Part shown: piece after piece, positions 51,617 to 60,619 of the stretch
How positions within the stretch are numbered: position 1 is the first letter of the stretch
How the letters are laid out: each line of letters opens with the position of its first letter
NCBI GenBank assembly: GCA_945893145.1
Contig: CAMDDZ010000013.1
Coordinates: 1 to 64,000, forward strand
Source of the DNA: Rhodoplanes serenus
GTDB lineage: Bacteria > Pseudomonadota > Alphaproteobacteria > Rhizobiales > Xanthobacteraceae
Direction of reading: 5' to 3'
DNA length: 64,000 bases
Made by a program: the position numbers and the translations under genes
Notes under the pieces: generated by a model
What the model saw: the letters and a program-made list of their open reading frames with translations, nothing else
Database searches by the model: none
Told to the model about the DNA's origin: nothing

Positions 51617-52624
51617 ATGAGACGCGGTTTCGGCCTGCTGGCCGCCTTCGCCTGTGCGCTGGCGCTCACGGCCGCGAGCGACGCGGCCCGCGCGCAGACC
51701 AAAGTCCGTCTCGCGGTCGGCGGTCAGGTCGCGCTCTATTATCTGCCGCTCACCGTCACCGAGCGGCTCGGCCTGTTCAAGCAGGAAGGCCTCGACGTCG
51801 AGATTTCCGACTTCGCCGGCGGCGCCAAGGCGCTGCAGGCGCTGGTCGGCGGCAGCGCCGACGTGGTGGCCGGTGCGTTCGACCACACCATCCAGATGCA
51901 GGCCAAGAACCAACCGCTGGTCGCGGTGGTGCAACTCGGCCGCTTTCCCGGCTTCGTGCTGGCGCTGCGCGCCGACAAGGCCGCGAACTACCGCGGCCCG
52001 GCCGATCTCAAGGGCATGAAGATCGGCATCACGGCGCCAGGCTCCAGCACGCATTTCATGGTGCAGCACATCATGGTGGCGGCCGGGCTGAAGGCCGACG
52101 ACGCCGCGTTCATCGGTGTCGGCGCGGGAGCCAGCGCCGTCGCCGCCATCAAGCGCGGCGAGATCGACGCCCTGGTCAGCGTCGATCCGGTGATCAACCT
52201 GCTGCTGGCTGACAACTCGATCAAGATCGTCGCTGACACCCGCACCATGGAGGGCACCAAGCAGGTCTACGGCGGCCCCTATCCGGCCGCGGTGCTCTAC
52301 CTCACGCCGGCTTACGCCGAGGCCAATCCGCAAACCGTGCAGTCGCTGGTCAACGCCTTGGTCAAAGGACTGAAGTGGATCGCCAGCCACCCAGCCGAGG
52401 AGATCGCCAAGGTGATGCCGGTGGAGCACGCGATCGGCAACATGGATAACTTCGTGCGCTCGATCCGCTCCAGCATTCCGATGTATTCGCCCGATGGCCG
52501 CTTCAGCCGCGAGGGCGCCGAAACGGCCTACAACGTGCTGCGCGAATTCGATCAGAACGTGCGCCAGGCGAAGATCGACGTCAGCAAGAGCTACACCGAC
52601 GCCTACGTGGCCAAGGCGAAATAA
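51617..52624 (+). CDS. ABC importer substrate-binding protein (SsuA/TauA-like)
   Basis: 335 residues, signal peptide ending at AARAQ, followed by [36 protein letters not shown], the NMT1/SsuA pattern, and [17 protein letters not shown]. It is the first gene of a complete importer (receptor, ATPase, two permeases). The family takes up sulfonates, nitrate, pyrimidine precursors or aromatic acids; the ligand cannot be told from sequence. Confidence 0.9.
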   Translation: MRRGFGLLAAFACALALTAASDAARAQTKVRLAVGGQVALYYLPLTVTERLGLFKQEGLDVEISDFAGGAKALQALVGGSADVVAGAFDHTIQMQAKNQPLVAVVQLGRFPGFVLALRADKAANYRGPADLKGMKIGITAPGSSTHFMVQHIMVAAGLKADDAAFIGVGAGASAVAAIKRGEIDALVSVDPVINLLLADNSIKIVADTRTMEGTKQVYGGPYPAAVLYLTPAYAEANPQTVQSLVNALVKGLKWIASHPAEEIAKVMPVEHAIGNMDNFVRSIRSSIPMYSPDGRFSREGAETAYNVLREFDQNVRQAKIDVSKSYTDAYVAKAK

Positions 52625-52643
52625 TCTCAAGGAAAGTGTTCGC

Positions 52644-53438
52644 GTGAGTAACGGCCAGCCGCAAATCGTCATCGACAAGGTCAGTCATATGTACCGGCCG
52701 CCGCGCGGCAAGCCGGTGCTGGCGCTCGACGACGTGTCGCTGCAAGTCGGAACCCGCGAATTCCTGGCGCTGCTCGGCCCCTCGGGTTGCGGAAAATCGA
52801 CGCTGCTCTATCTGCTGGGCGGCTTCCTGCCGATCGAGAAGGGCGCGATTACGGTCGACAGCAAGCCGGTTGCCGCGCCAGGGCCCGACCGCGGCATCGT
52901 GTTCCAGCACTTCGCGCTGTTCCCCTGGAAGACCGTGCGCGACAACATCCTCTACGGCCTCGAGCGGCAGAGCATGCCGAAGGACGAGCGTCTGGCGCGC
53001 GCGCAGTCCTTTATCGACCTCGTCGGCCTGTCCGGTTTCGAGGACAGCTTCCCGTCGCAGCTCTCCGGCGGCATGAAGCAGCGCACCGCGCTGGCGCGCA
53101 CGCTCGCCTTCGACCCGAAGATCCTCTTGATGGATGAGCCGTTCGGCGCGCTCGACGCGCAAACCCGGCACCTGATGCAGGGCGAACTCCTCAACATCTG
53201 GCAGCGCACGCCGAAGACCGTGATCTTTGTCACCCATGACGTGCAGGAGGCGGTCTATCTCGCCGATCGCGTGGCGGTGATGACGGCGCGGCCCGGCCGC
53301 ATCAAGACCATCGTCGACACCAAGTTCGACAAGAACGACCCCGGCATCTTCAAGACCAAGGTGTTCGTCGACAAGGTCGACGAGCTGTGGGGCCTGGTGC
53401 GCGACGAGGCCATCAAGGCGGAGCGGCGGAAGGTATGA
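52644..53438 (+). CDS. ABC importer ATP-binding protein
   Basis: 264 residues from the GTG at 52644 (AAGGAAA 8 bp upstream), 19 bp after the receptor stop. Walker [20 protein letters not shown] after the Q-loop, [25 protein letters not shown] and FVTHD are complete. The C-terminal tail ([19 protein letters not shown]...) is usual in SsuB/TauB-type subunits. Confidence 0.92.
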   Translation: MSNGQPQIVIDKVSHMYRPPRGKPVLALDDVSLQVGTREFLALLGPSGCGKSTLLYLLGGFLPIEKGAITVDSKPVAAPGPDRGIVFQHFALFPWKTVRDNILYGLERQSMPKDERLARAQSFIDLVGLSGFEDSFPSQLSGGMKQRTALARTLAFDPKILLMDEPFGALDAQTRHLMQGELLNIWQRTPKTVIFVTHDVQEAVYLADRVAVMTARPGRIKTIVDTKFDKNDPGIFKTKVFVDKVDELWGLVRDEAIKAERRKV

Positions 53439-53465
53439 TGCGGCCGCAAGCATGCACTTTCTTTA

Positions 53466-53716
53466 CCTCTCCCCGCTTGCGGGGAGAGGTCGCGCGCCGG
53501 AGCCCGCAGGGCGAAGGCGTGCGGGTGAGGGGGCGCTTCAACAGCGTGAGCCTGCGGAAGCGCCCCCTCACCCGGCTCGCAGCTTTGCTGCTCGCCACCC
53601 TCTCCAAGCTCGCGCTGGCGAGCGAAGCGAGCGGCCAGCGCGAGCACGTTATCGTGGCCGCGCTGGCTCCTCGTTTCGCTTCGCTCCACTCGGCAGCGCG
53701 GCAAGCGGGGAGAGGG
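53466..53716. repeat. CTCCCC-type palindromic element (copy 3) inside an ABC operon
   Basis: Starts with a perfect 11-bp stem CCTCTCCCCGC/GCGGGGAGAGG and a TT loop (53466-53489) and ends with GCAAGCGGGGAGAGGG. At about 250 bp it is the longest copy, with an inner stretch (GAGCGAAGCGAGCG and similar) missing from the others. It separates the ATPase gene from the permease gene and supplies the purine-rich bases before the permease start. Confidence 0.8.
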
Positions 53717-53733
53717 AGAAGAAGCGCCGCGCC

Positions 53734-54486
53734 ATGAAATCCGCCCTGCTCCGCTATCTGCCGCTGCTGTTGCTCGCGATCGCCTGGGAGCTGGTGTCGC
53801 GGCTCGGCCTGGTTTCATCCTCGGCGTTACCGCCGCTGAGCGACGTGCTCAAAAGCTGGTACGAGCTCCTGCTCGACGGCGATCTCACCGGCAACGGCTT
53901 CGCCTCGCTCTATCGCGGCGGCATGGGACTGCTGCTGGCCGTCGTCGTCGGCGCGGCGCTCGGCATCGCCATGGCGTGGTGGAAGCCGGCCAACGTGTTG
54001 TTCGCGCCGATCGTCGAGATTTTCTATCCGCTGCCGAAGTCTGCGCTGATCCCCGTCACCGTGATCTGGCTCGGCTTCGGCAACGGCTCGAAAATCCTGC
54101 TGATCTTTCTCGGCTGCATGATCCCAGTCACGATCGGCGCATTTAATGGAGCGCGCTCCAGCGAGCAGACGCTGGTGTGGTCGGCGCGCAGCATGGGCGC
54201 GAGCCGCTTGCGCATGCTGTGGGACGTGGTGCTGCCGAGCGCCATGCCGGAATTGCTCAACGGCATCCGCACCGCGCTGGCGCTGTCGTTCATCCTGCTG
54301 GTCAGCTCCGAGCTGATCGTGGCGCGCGAAGGGCTCGGCTATCTGATCGGCTTCCTCGGCGCCAACGGCTCCTATGACGCGATGTACGCCGTGGTGCTGA
54401 CAGTCGCCTTCCTGGGCTTCGCCGCCGACCGCGGCTATCAGATGTTCATGAATTGGATGCTGCAATGGCGCGAACAGACGCAGTAG
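53734..54486 (+). CDS. ABC importer permease 1
   Basis: 250 residues, about six transmembrane helices beginning at residue 5 (LLRYLPLLLLAIAWELVSRL), with the EAA loop WSARSMGASRLRMLWDVVLPSAMPELLNGIRTA. The ATG at 53734 lies 17 bp after a repeat element; the longer open frame is repeat-derived. It forms a heterodimer with the next gene product. Confidence 0.9.
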   Translation: MKSALLRYLPLLLLAIAWELVSRLGLVSSSALPPLSDVLKSWYELLLDGDLTGNGFASLYRGGMGLLLAVVVGAALGIAMAWWKPANVLFAPIVEIFYPLPKSALIPVTVIWLGFGNGSKILLIFLGCMIPVTIGAFNGARSSEQTLVWSARSMGASRLRMLWDVVLPSAMPELLNGIRTALALSFILLVSSELIVAREGLGYLIGFLGANGSYDAMYAVVLTVAFLGFAADRGYQMFMNWMLQWREQTQ

Positions 54487-55307
54487 CAGAGCAAGAAACG
54501 CTGGCGCTGGAGGCACCCGGGCGTTCGCTCGTCCGGCGCATCCTGTGGGGCGCCGCGCATCTGATCTCGATCGCCGCGCTGGTGATTGCCTGGGAGGGCT
54601 TGGCGCGCAGCGGCACGTTCACGCCGTTCGTGCTGCCGTCACTCAGCTCGGTGATCGAGCGCATCTGGAGCGACGCGCAATCGGGTGAGCTTGCCATCAA
54701 CACCGGCCTCACGGTCTATCGCGCCCTGGTCGGCTTTCTGATCAGCGCCGTGTTCGGCATCCTGATCGGGCTCGCGATGTCGCGAAACGTGGTCGCCAAC
54801 TGGTTCTTCGATCCGGTCGTGTCGGTCGGCTTCCCGATGCCGAAGATCGCGTTCCTGCCGGTCGTGATCCTGTGGCTCGGCGTCTATGACGTCTCGAAGA
54901 TCACCATGATCGTGGTCGACGCGATCTTTCCGGTGATCGCCGCGACGGTGATCGCCATCAAGGGCGTCGAGCGCGAGCTGATCTGGTCGGCGCGCAACAT
55001 GGGCGCGAGCGACCGCGAGCTGATGTGGCAGATCGTGCTGCCGGCCGCGATGCCGCAAATCCTCACCGGATTGCAGGTGGCGCTGCCGCTGTCGATGATC
55101 GTCGCCGTTGTGGCCGAAATGCTGATGGGCGGCTACGGCCTCGGCGGCGCCATGATGACGGCGTCGCGCTTTGCCGACTCGCGCGGCGTATTCGCCGGCA
55201 TCGTCGAGATCGCGATCGTCGGCTACGTCCTGGTCAAGGGTATGTCGCTGCTGCGGCGGCGTCTGCTGATTTGGCACCAGGAGGCGAACGAGCCGACGAC
55301 GGCGTAA
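54465..55307 (+). CDS. ABC importer permease 2
   Basis: 280 residues with a 25-residue cytoplasmic head, then about six helices and the EAA loop WSARNMGASDRELMWQIVLPAAMPQILTGLQVA. It overlaps the previous permease by 22 bp. It ends the importer operon and is convergent with the tcmP-like gene. A 68-bp gap follows without a clear terminator. Confidence 0.9.
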   Translation: MARTDAVAEQETLALEAPGRSLVRRILWGAAHLISIAALVIAWEGLARSGTFTPFVLPSLSSVIERIWSDAQSGELAINTGLTVYRALVGFLISAVFGILIGLAMSRNVVANWFFDPVVSVGFPMPKIAFLPVVILWLGVYDVSKITMIVVDAIFPVIAATVIAIKGVERELIWSARNMGASDRELMWQIVLPAAMPQILTGLQVALPLSMIVAVVAEMLMGGYGLGGAMMTASRFADSRGVFAGIVEIAIVGYVLVKGMSLLRRRLLIWHQEANEPTTA

Positions 55308-55375
55308 AATCAGCTTTGCCGTTCAATTATTCATCCACGTGTAGCGTGGCAGCCGCGAAGGATTCAACGGCACGG

Positions 55376-56206
55376 CTAAAAATCGAACTGCGGTGCTTTT
55401 GCCGCAGAGCTAATTTTAGTCCAGAGATCATGAGCCAGCTCATGCTTGCCGAGGAAGATCAACCAATAGAGCCGTTGGTTGTTCGTCCCTGTGATTAACT
55501 CGCAGTGTTCGGCTCTCGGCAACCCTAGTGCCATGACATTGTCAGACCAATATTGAAGGATCGCGGCACGAAGCGAACCTTGGTTCATCTCCGTTCCAAT
55601 GCGATCTCTCCATCCAGGAGCGAATCGATCAAACTCGTTATGCGCAGCCGATGTATATCGATCTGCATTGCGTTGAAGATCCGAGAGACTGACATGGACG
55701 ATAATGTCAATTCTCTTGAGTTTGGCCAAACTCTGAAACAGATCAAACGACAACGTTCCGAGATTGTGTGGATCGAGGAATGCAAAATGCAATCCGGATG
55801 AATTTAGATTCTGCACGATCTTAGGCAATGCAGAGCTCGCGGGGCCGGGAGTCGCATGGACCGGCGCTCCTAACGCAGTCAGACGCTTTTCTGCCGACGA
55901 CAAAAGGTCGGGGTCGGCGTCCGAAATGTGCATGGCGGTAAACGGCGCAAGCGAACCCTTAGCCTTACTGAATGCCGCGACCGGACTTCCATCAATTAGT
56001 TTTCCTGTTGTGCGAATTTTTGACCGGCCGGGACCGCAGAACACGTCAATATATGCTGCTTCCGAACCGAGATAGCGACGACGTGCCGCGCTCGATGCCT
56101 GAATGTAGTCCGTGACGATTTTCAGCTTGGTGGGCGCCCAAGGGCCGACGTGTTCAACCCAAAGCCCCTGTTCATCAAGCGAATAGTGGTCGCCTTGTTG
56201 AGCCAT
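55376..56206 (-). CDS. tcmP: TcmP-like three-Cys-motif partner protein
   Basis: 276 residues from the ATG ending at 56206. YIDVFCGPGRSK resembles the SAM-binding loop of a Rossmann methyltransferase, and LHFAFLDPHNLGTLSF plus IDIIVHVSLSDLQRNADRY fit the TcmP family, named for being encoded beside a three-cysteine-motif protein. Its start lies 32 bp inside the end of that partner gene (DUF5131, upstream), so they are coupled. The DNA here is visibly less GC-rich than its surroundings, pointing to horizontal gain. The biochemical role is unknown; RNA or DNA modification, or defence, are guesses. Confidence 0.82.
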   Translation of the reverse strand: MAQQGDHYSLDEQGLWVEHVGPWAPTKLKIVTDYIQASSAARRRYLGSEAAYIDVFCGPGRSKIRTTGKLIDGSPVAAFSKAKGSLAPFTAMHISDADPDLLSSAEKRLTALGAPVHATPGPASSALPKIVQNLNSSGLHFAFLDPHNLGTLSFDLFQSLAKLKRIDIIVHVSLSDLQRNADRYTSAAHNEFDRFAPGWRDRIGTEMNQGSLRAAILQYWSDNVMALGLPRAEHCELITGTNNQRLYWLIFLGKHELAHDLWTKISSAAKAPQFDF

Positions 56207-57095
56207 TGTCGGCGCGTCTTTCCTTCGCAGAGACAGCAACTCTCACCTTATTGTTTTCGACAGGGAACTCCCGCCAGAGCCGACCATCCAACTCTCCCCC
56301 GCCCTTACCGTTTTCAGGTGGATCAAGTTGCATAGCCTGCTTGACCGAATAGGAAGCTTCAAAGACGTAGGGATTGTTTTGATAGGTGCCCCATTGTTTT
56401 AGAAACGGGGCAATCCCCAGCCTCTGGCATTCAGCGATTGCGTCTCTCGCCCACTGTGGATCGGTATGACGGATGAGGTCAGAACGCACGCCGCTCTCGC
56501 CCCCGATGATGAGCCAATCCGGAAACGCTCCATCAATATCCAATTTTTCGAGAGGTCCCATCGCCGGTTCGTAACTCACAAAGTGAACAGCGGAAGGCAC
56601 CTTTAGAAGATGCGTGACACGTTGTTTGTAAGCGAGTGCATCTTCCGCGGTCGTCCCCAACCAGACATTCGGATATCCGTCGCCCCAGTCACGCGGCAAC
56701 ATTTTCCGTAAGTTTTGCGGACGCTTCGTGAGGAGTTGCCAATTCAACTGATGGCACCTGCGGATGAGATCGAATAAATTAGAGCGCCATGATGGATCGA
56801 CCTGATTGTCGAACACGTCGGCGAGCGAGGCACAAAATACGCGCTGTCGTCGTCCGTGCTCCGCTTGAAATAGTTCAGCTCTTTCGTTCCATGCGATTGG
56901 GTTGCGCCAATAGGCCTCAGTTGTCCTACGCCGCGGGTGATCGCCCCACTCAACTTGGCCGCTCCGCTTCGCCCATTTTTCCGCATAGCAAAAGTCGCAG
57001 GCTGACGGTGCTCCTCGTGCTCTAGCGATCTTTGTGCAACCGACCCACGGGTTGAACGTGGAGTCCGTCCATTCGATTTTCGACCGAGCGCCCAT
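56175..57095 (-). CDS. DUF5131 / phage Gp37-Gp68 family three-Cys-motif protein
   Basis: 306 residues. IEWTDSTFNPWVGCTKI at the start and C20-x12-C33-x2-C36 form the three-cysteine motif, recalling a radical-SAM-like iron-sulfur site but with non-classical spacing. QLLTKRPQNLRKMLP, NVWLGTTAED, HFVSYEPAMGPL and DWLIIGGESG are strong family hallmarks; homologues occur on phages and mobile elements. It is paired with TcmP in an overlapping arrangement. A sigma70-like promoter is visible upstream. The reaction is unknown. Confidence 0.85.
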   Translation of the reverse strand: MGARSKIEWTDSTFNPWVGCTKIARARGAPSACDFCYAEKWAKRSGQVEWGDHPRRRTTEAYWRNPIAWNERAELFQAEHGRRQRVFCASLADVFDNQVDPSWRSNLFDLIRRCHQLNWQLLTKRPQNLRKMLPRDWGDGYPNVWLGTTAEDALAYKQRVTHLLKVPSAVHFVSYEPAMGPLEKLDIDGAFPDWLIIGGESGVRSDLIRHTDPQWARDAIAECQRLGIAPFLKQWGTYQNNPYVFEASYSVKQAMQLDPPENGKGGGELDGRLWREFPVENNKVRVAVSAKERRADNGSTRRPLFA

Positions 57096-57126
57096 AAATA
57101 CGTCTACTCCCGCGCGTTTTAACCCG

Positions 57127-57155
57127 ATTATTCCATACGCCAGTTAAAAGAACAA
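57127..57155 (-). promoter_or_regulatory. Sigma70-like promoter for the DUF5131-TcmP pair
   Basis: On the minus strand, TTGTTC (57150-57155) and AATAAT (57127-57132) are 17 bp apart; the -10 matches 5 of 6 consensus bases. Transcription would begin about 25 bases before the ATG at 57095. Confidence 0.4.
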
Positions 57156-57208
57156 ATCATGAACAAAAACAATATGCAAGAGCCGAGGAAAGTGCGACGC
57201 GCTGAAGC

Positions 57209-57694
57209 CTACACCGGCCTAAAGCGCCTCACCGCCAGGAACCCAAGCACCAGGAAAACGACCAGCAGCACGCCCTGCGCGATCGCGAACGGCGGCTCCG
57301 ACCCTGTCGGCGCGAGTGGGTGCAGGATCCAAACCTTCTGGAACGCCTGCACCACGCCGACGAAGCAGTTGAACCAGAGCGCAGTCACCGCCGTCACGAC
57401 GTAGACCCAGCGCCACGCGCCGGCGAGATGGAAGACGTAGAGCGCGAGCAGCGCGATCGCCAGGACTACCAGCGAAATGATGCCGACGATGTGCGACGGC
57501 AGGAGCTTCGAGAACGGAAACAGGAAGCCGGTCGCGCTGGTCAACACCGTGGTGACCAGGAACAGCATCGTCCAGCCCGGCATCCATTTCGACCTGAGCA
57601 TTCCGAACAACACGACAATTCCGGATGCGATTCCGATCAGGCTGATCAGCACGTGAACCAGCGTGAACGTCGACAACGACATGCCCAAAATCAT
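57209..57694 (-). CDS. Four-helix membrane protein of unknown function
   Basis: 161 residues with four or five transmembrane helices (TLVHVLISLIGIASGIVVLFG, MLFLVTTVLTSATGFLFPF, HIVGIISLVVLAIALLALY, TAVTALWFNCFVGVVQAF, FAIAQGVLLVVFLVLGFLA) and short loops; it ends in RRFRPV. The ATG ending at 57694 has GGGAGG 6 bp upstream. I do not recognise a named family. It lies upstream of the DUF5131 gene on the same strand, but its GC-rich coding style is that of the host. Confidence 0.75.
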   Translation of the reverse strand: MILGMSLSTFTLVHVLISLIGIASGIVVLFGMLRSKWMPGWTMLFLVTTVLTSATGFLFPFSKLLPSHIVGIISLVVLAIALLALYVFHLAGAWRWVYVVTAVTALWFNCFVGVVQAFQKVWILHPLAPTGSEPPFAIAQGVLLVVFLVLGFLAVRRFRPV

Positions 57695-57847
57695 GATGAC
57701 CTCCCTCCGCAATACTTAAAACCTAGCACGGCGGACCGCACCGCGGGACCGGCGACCCGCGCATGTCACCCGAGCGTCATCGAAATGCGCCGCGCCCGCG
57801 ACGCCGCCTGCTGAAATTCCTGAGCCGCCGGCTAATCCCCATTTTCC

Positions 57848-57870
57848 AACTTCGGAAACAAAGGGGCACT
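57848..57870 (+). repeat. Partial copy of inverted repeat 1 (right arm)
   Basis: 23 bases identical to 29218-29240. No matching left arm is found beside it, so it is a remnant or a half-site. Confidence 0.85.
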
Positions 57871-58174
57871 TTACAAATCCAACGAAAAAGCCGATTTGCA
57901 TCCTCGTCCTATCCATCCGAGGGCGTTCTCATGAGACGTCATTTGAGCGGGGTAGGACGCGGCGCCTGCGGATTGGCCTCGTAACCCAATCCCCGGGAGG
58001 CCTCGGGTAACTGTCCCCCCTACTACGAGGGGCGCCCAGGTTTGGGTGACACGGGGACCGGATGAACGGCGTCGTAAGCCGCCGGGATCAGGGCGAGCGC
58101 GAGTTCGCTGCCGGTTCTTGTCAGTCACGGTTCCGAGACGCCCAAAATCGCCGCGATGGAGCGTCGGCCGGCGC

Positions 58175-58318
58175 GCGCCCCCGAATTTGGGGCGCCACGC
58201 CGGTCATGTCTCAGGCGGAGCAATCCGCTTGAGACAAGGCGTGATCGAGATGTGGCGTCGACCGGCGCTCCATCCCCTCGGGTTTTCCGAGGGCAAAACG
58301 AGACGGCGCCCGGGCGCC
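58175..58318 (+). ncRNA. Hairpin-rich stretch, candidate structured RNA
   Basis: Four hairpins or palindromes in a row: 58175-58195 (7-bp GCGCCCC stem), 58207-58236 (13-bp stem with one G-U pair and a GCAA loop of the stable GNRA type), 58275-58293 (7-bp CCCTCGG stem) and the palindrome 58305-58318. The GNRA loop and wobble pair suggest folding as RNA with this strand sense. No known RNA family is recognised. Confidence 0.35.
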
Positions 58319-58509
58319 CAACAAATCCCGGTGATGGCGCACGTCTGCAGCACAAGAAATCACGAGAAGCAGAGAGAGAGCAGATGACCACAGGCGGTGC
58401 CGCGCTGTTCAATCCGCTCACGGTGCGCCGGCCGCGACGCCGCTGCACTTGCGCCACTGCGGCACCAATGCTCTAGTTTTGCAAAACCAAATCACCCAAG
58501 GAGGAACGC

Positions 58510-59514
58510 ATGCGATCCCTGAAATTTCTGCTGGCCGCACTGGCCGCAACAGTTGCGCTGAGCGCCGGCCCCGCCAGCGCGGAGCCGGTGAAAATTCGCG
58601 CCGCGTGGGTGGCGCCGGTGTCCAACTGGTTCTCGATCGTCCTGGAGAAGAAGGATCTCGCCAAGCACCTCGGCAAGTCCTACACACTGGAAACCGTGCG
58701 CTTTGCGGGCACGCCGCCGATGATCACGGCGCTCGCCAACGGCGAGCTCGAAATCGCCAACCTCGCCTACGTGACGTTCCCGCTCGCAGTGCAGAACGCC
58801 AACCTCGACGACCTGCGCGTGATCGCCGACGAATTCCAGGACGGCGTCGCGGGCTATCACAGCAACGAGTTTTCGGTGCTGGCCGACAGCCCGATCAAGA
58901 CGGTCGCCGACCTCAAAGGCAAGGTGATCGCGACCAATGCGCTGGGCAGCGCGGTCGATGTCGTGTCACGCGCCATGCTGAAGAAGCACGGACTGCTCGA
59001 CAAGCGCGACTACACGGTCATCGAGGCGCCGTTCCCCACCATGAAGGTCATGCTGGCTGAGAAGAAGGCCGATGTCATTCCGTCGGTGCCGCCGTTCGCG
59101 TTCGACCCCGAGCTGAAGAAGATGTCGCGCGTGCTGTTCACCAGCAAGGAGGCTATCGGCATCTCGCAGTTCATCGTTTGGGCGGCGCGCAAATCCTTCA
59201 TCGACAAGAACCGCGCCGCCATGGTCGATTTCATGGAGGACATGCTGATCATCGAGCGCTGGTTCACGGATCCGAAGAACCACGCCGAGGCCATGCAGAT
59301 CGCGTCCAGGGTGACCAAGGCGCCGCCGGAGCGGTTCAGCTGGATCTTCACCAAGCAGGACTATTACCGCAATCCGGACATGCTGCCGAACCTCGACGCG
59401 CTGCAGTCGAACATCAACACCTCGCATGAGCTCGGCTTCATCAAGGCGCCGCTCGACGTCAAGAAATACACCGACCTGAGCCTCGCCCAAGAGGCCGCCA
59501 AGCGGGTCAAGTAA
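58510..59514 (+). CDS. TRAP/NMT1-like solute-binding protein
   Basis: 334 residues with a signal peptide ending at ASA and an excellent AAGGAGGAA ribosome site. VKIRAAWVAPVSNWFSIVLEKKDLAKHLGKSYTLE, then GELEIANLAYVTFPLA and LKGKVIATNALGSAVDVV, fit the NMT1/SsuA binding fold. It precedes a catabolic gene run by 110 bp and probably serves uptake of that substrate, though no permease genes are next to it. Confidence 0.87.
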   Translation: MRSLKFLLAALAATVALSAGPASAEPVKIRAAWVAPVSNWFSIVLEKKDLAKHLGKSYTLETVRFAGTPPMITALANGELEIANLAYVTFPLAVQNANLDDLRVIADEFQDGVAGYHSNEFSVLADSPIKTVADLKGKVIATNALGSAVDVVSRAMLKKHGLLDKRDYTVIEAPFPTMKVMLAEKKADVIPSVPPFAFDPELKKMSRVLFTSKEAIGISQFIVWAARKSFIDKNRAAMVDFMEDMLIIERWFTDPKNHAEAMQIASRVTKAPPERFSWIFTKQDYYRNPDMLPNLDALQSNINTSHELGFIKAPLDVKKYTDLSLAQEAAKRVK

Positions 59515-59624
59515 CCCCCGCCAGCACTGCATTCCGGCCCCGGCGACTCAAACCCGCCGGGGCCGATTGTTTGCAGGCGCGATTGGTGCATGATTTGGCG
59601 AACGTCCAGCCCGAAAGTTGAACG

Positions 59625-60590
59625 ATGCCTCGCCTGCTCATCCTGCTGACACTGCCGCCCGACGTGACCGAGCAATACCGCCTGCGGCTCGGCAAGGCAT
59701 TTCCCGAGATCGCGATCGATGTCTCGGCCGACAAAGAAAAAGCCGAGAGAGCGATCAAAGCCGCTGACATGCTGCTCACCTTTGGGCAGATGCTGAAGAA
59801 CCTGAAGTTCGACCTGAAGGACGCCGCCAACCTAAAATGGATCCAGGCGCTCGGCACCGGCCTCGACGGCATCACCGATCAGCCGTCGCTTCGCCCGAGC
59901 GTCACCGTCACCAGCCTGCATGGCGTGCACGGGGCGCCGGTGTCGGAAGCGGCGCTCGCCGGAATGCTGGCGCTGTCGCGCGACATCCCGCGCTTCGTGC
60001 GCCAGGCAGAGACGCAGACCTGGGGCCGCTGGCCGGCCAAGCTCCTGCATGAGAAGACAGTTGGCATTCTCGGCATCGGCGTGATCGCCGAGGCGCTGGC
60101 GCCGAAGTGCAAGGCGCTCGGCATGAACGTGGTCGGCTTCACGTCGAAGCCGCGTAACGTCGCGGGCTTCGACCACGTCCACGGCATGGACGCGTTCCTG
60201 CGCGTGCTGCCGGAGCTCGATTATCTGGTGCTGCTGACGCCCTACTCGGCCGCGACCCACCACATGATCGACGCCAAGGTGTTCGTCGCGATGAAGCCCA
60301 CGAGCTACCTGATCAACGTGGCCCGCGGCGGCATCGTCGATGAGGACGCGATGGTGGAGGCGTTGCGGCAGAAGCGTTTCGCCGGAGCAGCGCTGGACGT
60401 GTTCGAGCATGAGCCGCTGCCGGCCGACCATCCGCTGTGGTCGTTTCCGAACGTGATCATCTCGACGCACCAGGGCGGGTTCTGCGACACCTACGTCGAT
60501 CTCGCCATGCCTATTCTCATGCACAACATGCGCTGCTTCCTCAAAGGCGACCTGAAAGGCATGATGAACGTGGCGCGGCCGGCAGCGTAG
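59625..60590 (+). CDS. D-2-hydroxyacid dehydrogenase
   Basis: 321 residues. The NAD-binding segment GILGIGVIAEALA, and the catalytic R234 (NVARGG), E263 (DVFEHEP) and H282 (STHQGG), are in the right order. The family reduces 2-oxo acids or oxidises D-2-hydroxy acids. The glycine-rich loop ends in AE rather than IG, a mild variation. It starts a tight run with the cupin, receptor, M24 and FAD-oxidoreductase genes. Confidence 0.9.
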   Translation: MPRLLILLTLPPDVTEQYRLRLGKAFPEIAIDVSADKEKAERAIKAADMLLTFGQMLKNLKFDLKDAANLKWIQALGTGLDGITDQPSLRPSVTVTSLHGVHGAPVSEAALAGMLALSRDIPRFVRQAETQTWGRWPAKLLHEKTVGILGIGVIAEALAPKCKALGMNVVGFTSKPRNVAGFDHVHGMDAFLRVLPELDYLVLLTPYSAATHHMIDAKVFVAMKPTSYLINVARGGIVDEDAMVEALRQKRFAGAALDVFEHEPLPADHPLWSFPNVIISTHQGGFCDTYVDLAMPILMHNMRCFLKGDLKGMMNVARPAA

Positions 60591-60619
60591 GCCGTGGAGA
60601 GTCACAGGAGCTGGTTCTT

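Larger units (their letters stand above)
57695..58509. other. 815-bp non-coding region with a repeat fragment and several hairpins
   Basis: No convincing gene. It holds a 23-base copy of the right arm of inverted repeat 1 (57848-57870) and a run of hairpins between 58175 and 58318. Open frames on both strands have no family resemblance, and translation of the hairpins gives Arg/Pro-rich text. The promoter of the binding-protein gene at 58510 must also lie here. Confidence 0.6.

Noticed and set aside
58046-58457. Overlapping open frames of about 110 codons on both strands
   Set aside because: They translate hairpin-rich sequence into Arg/Pro-rich text and lack ribosome sites.
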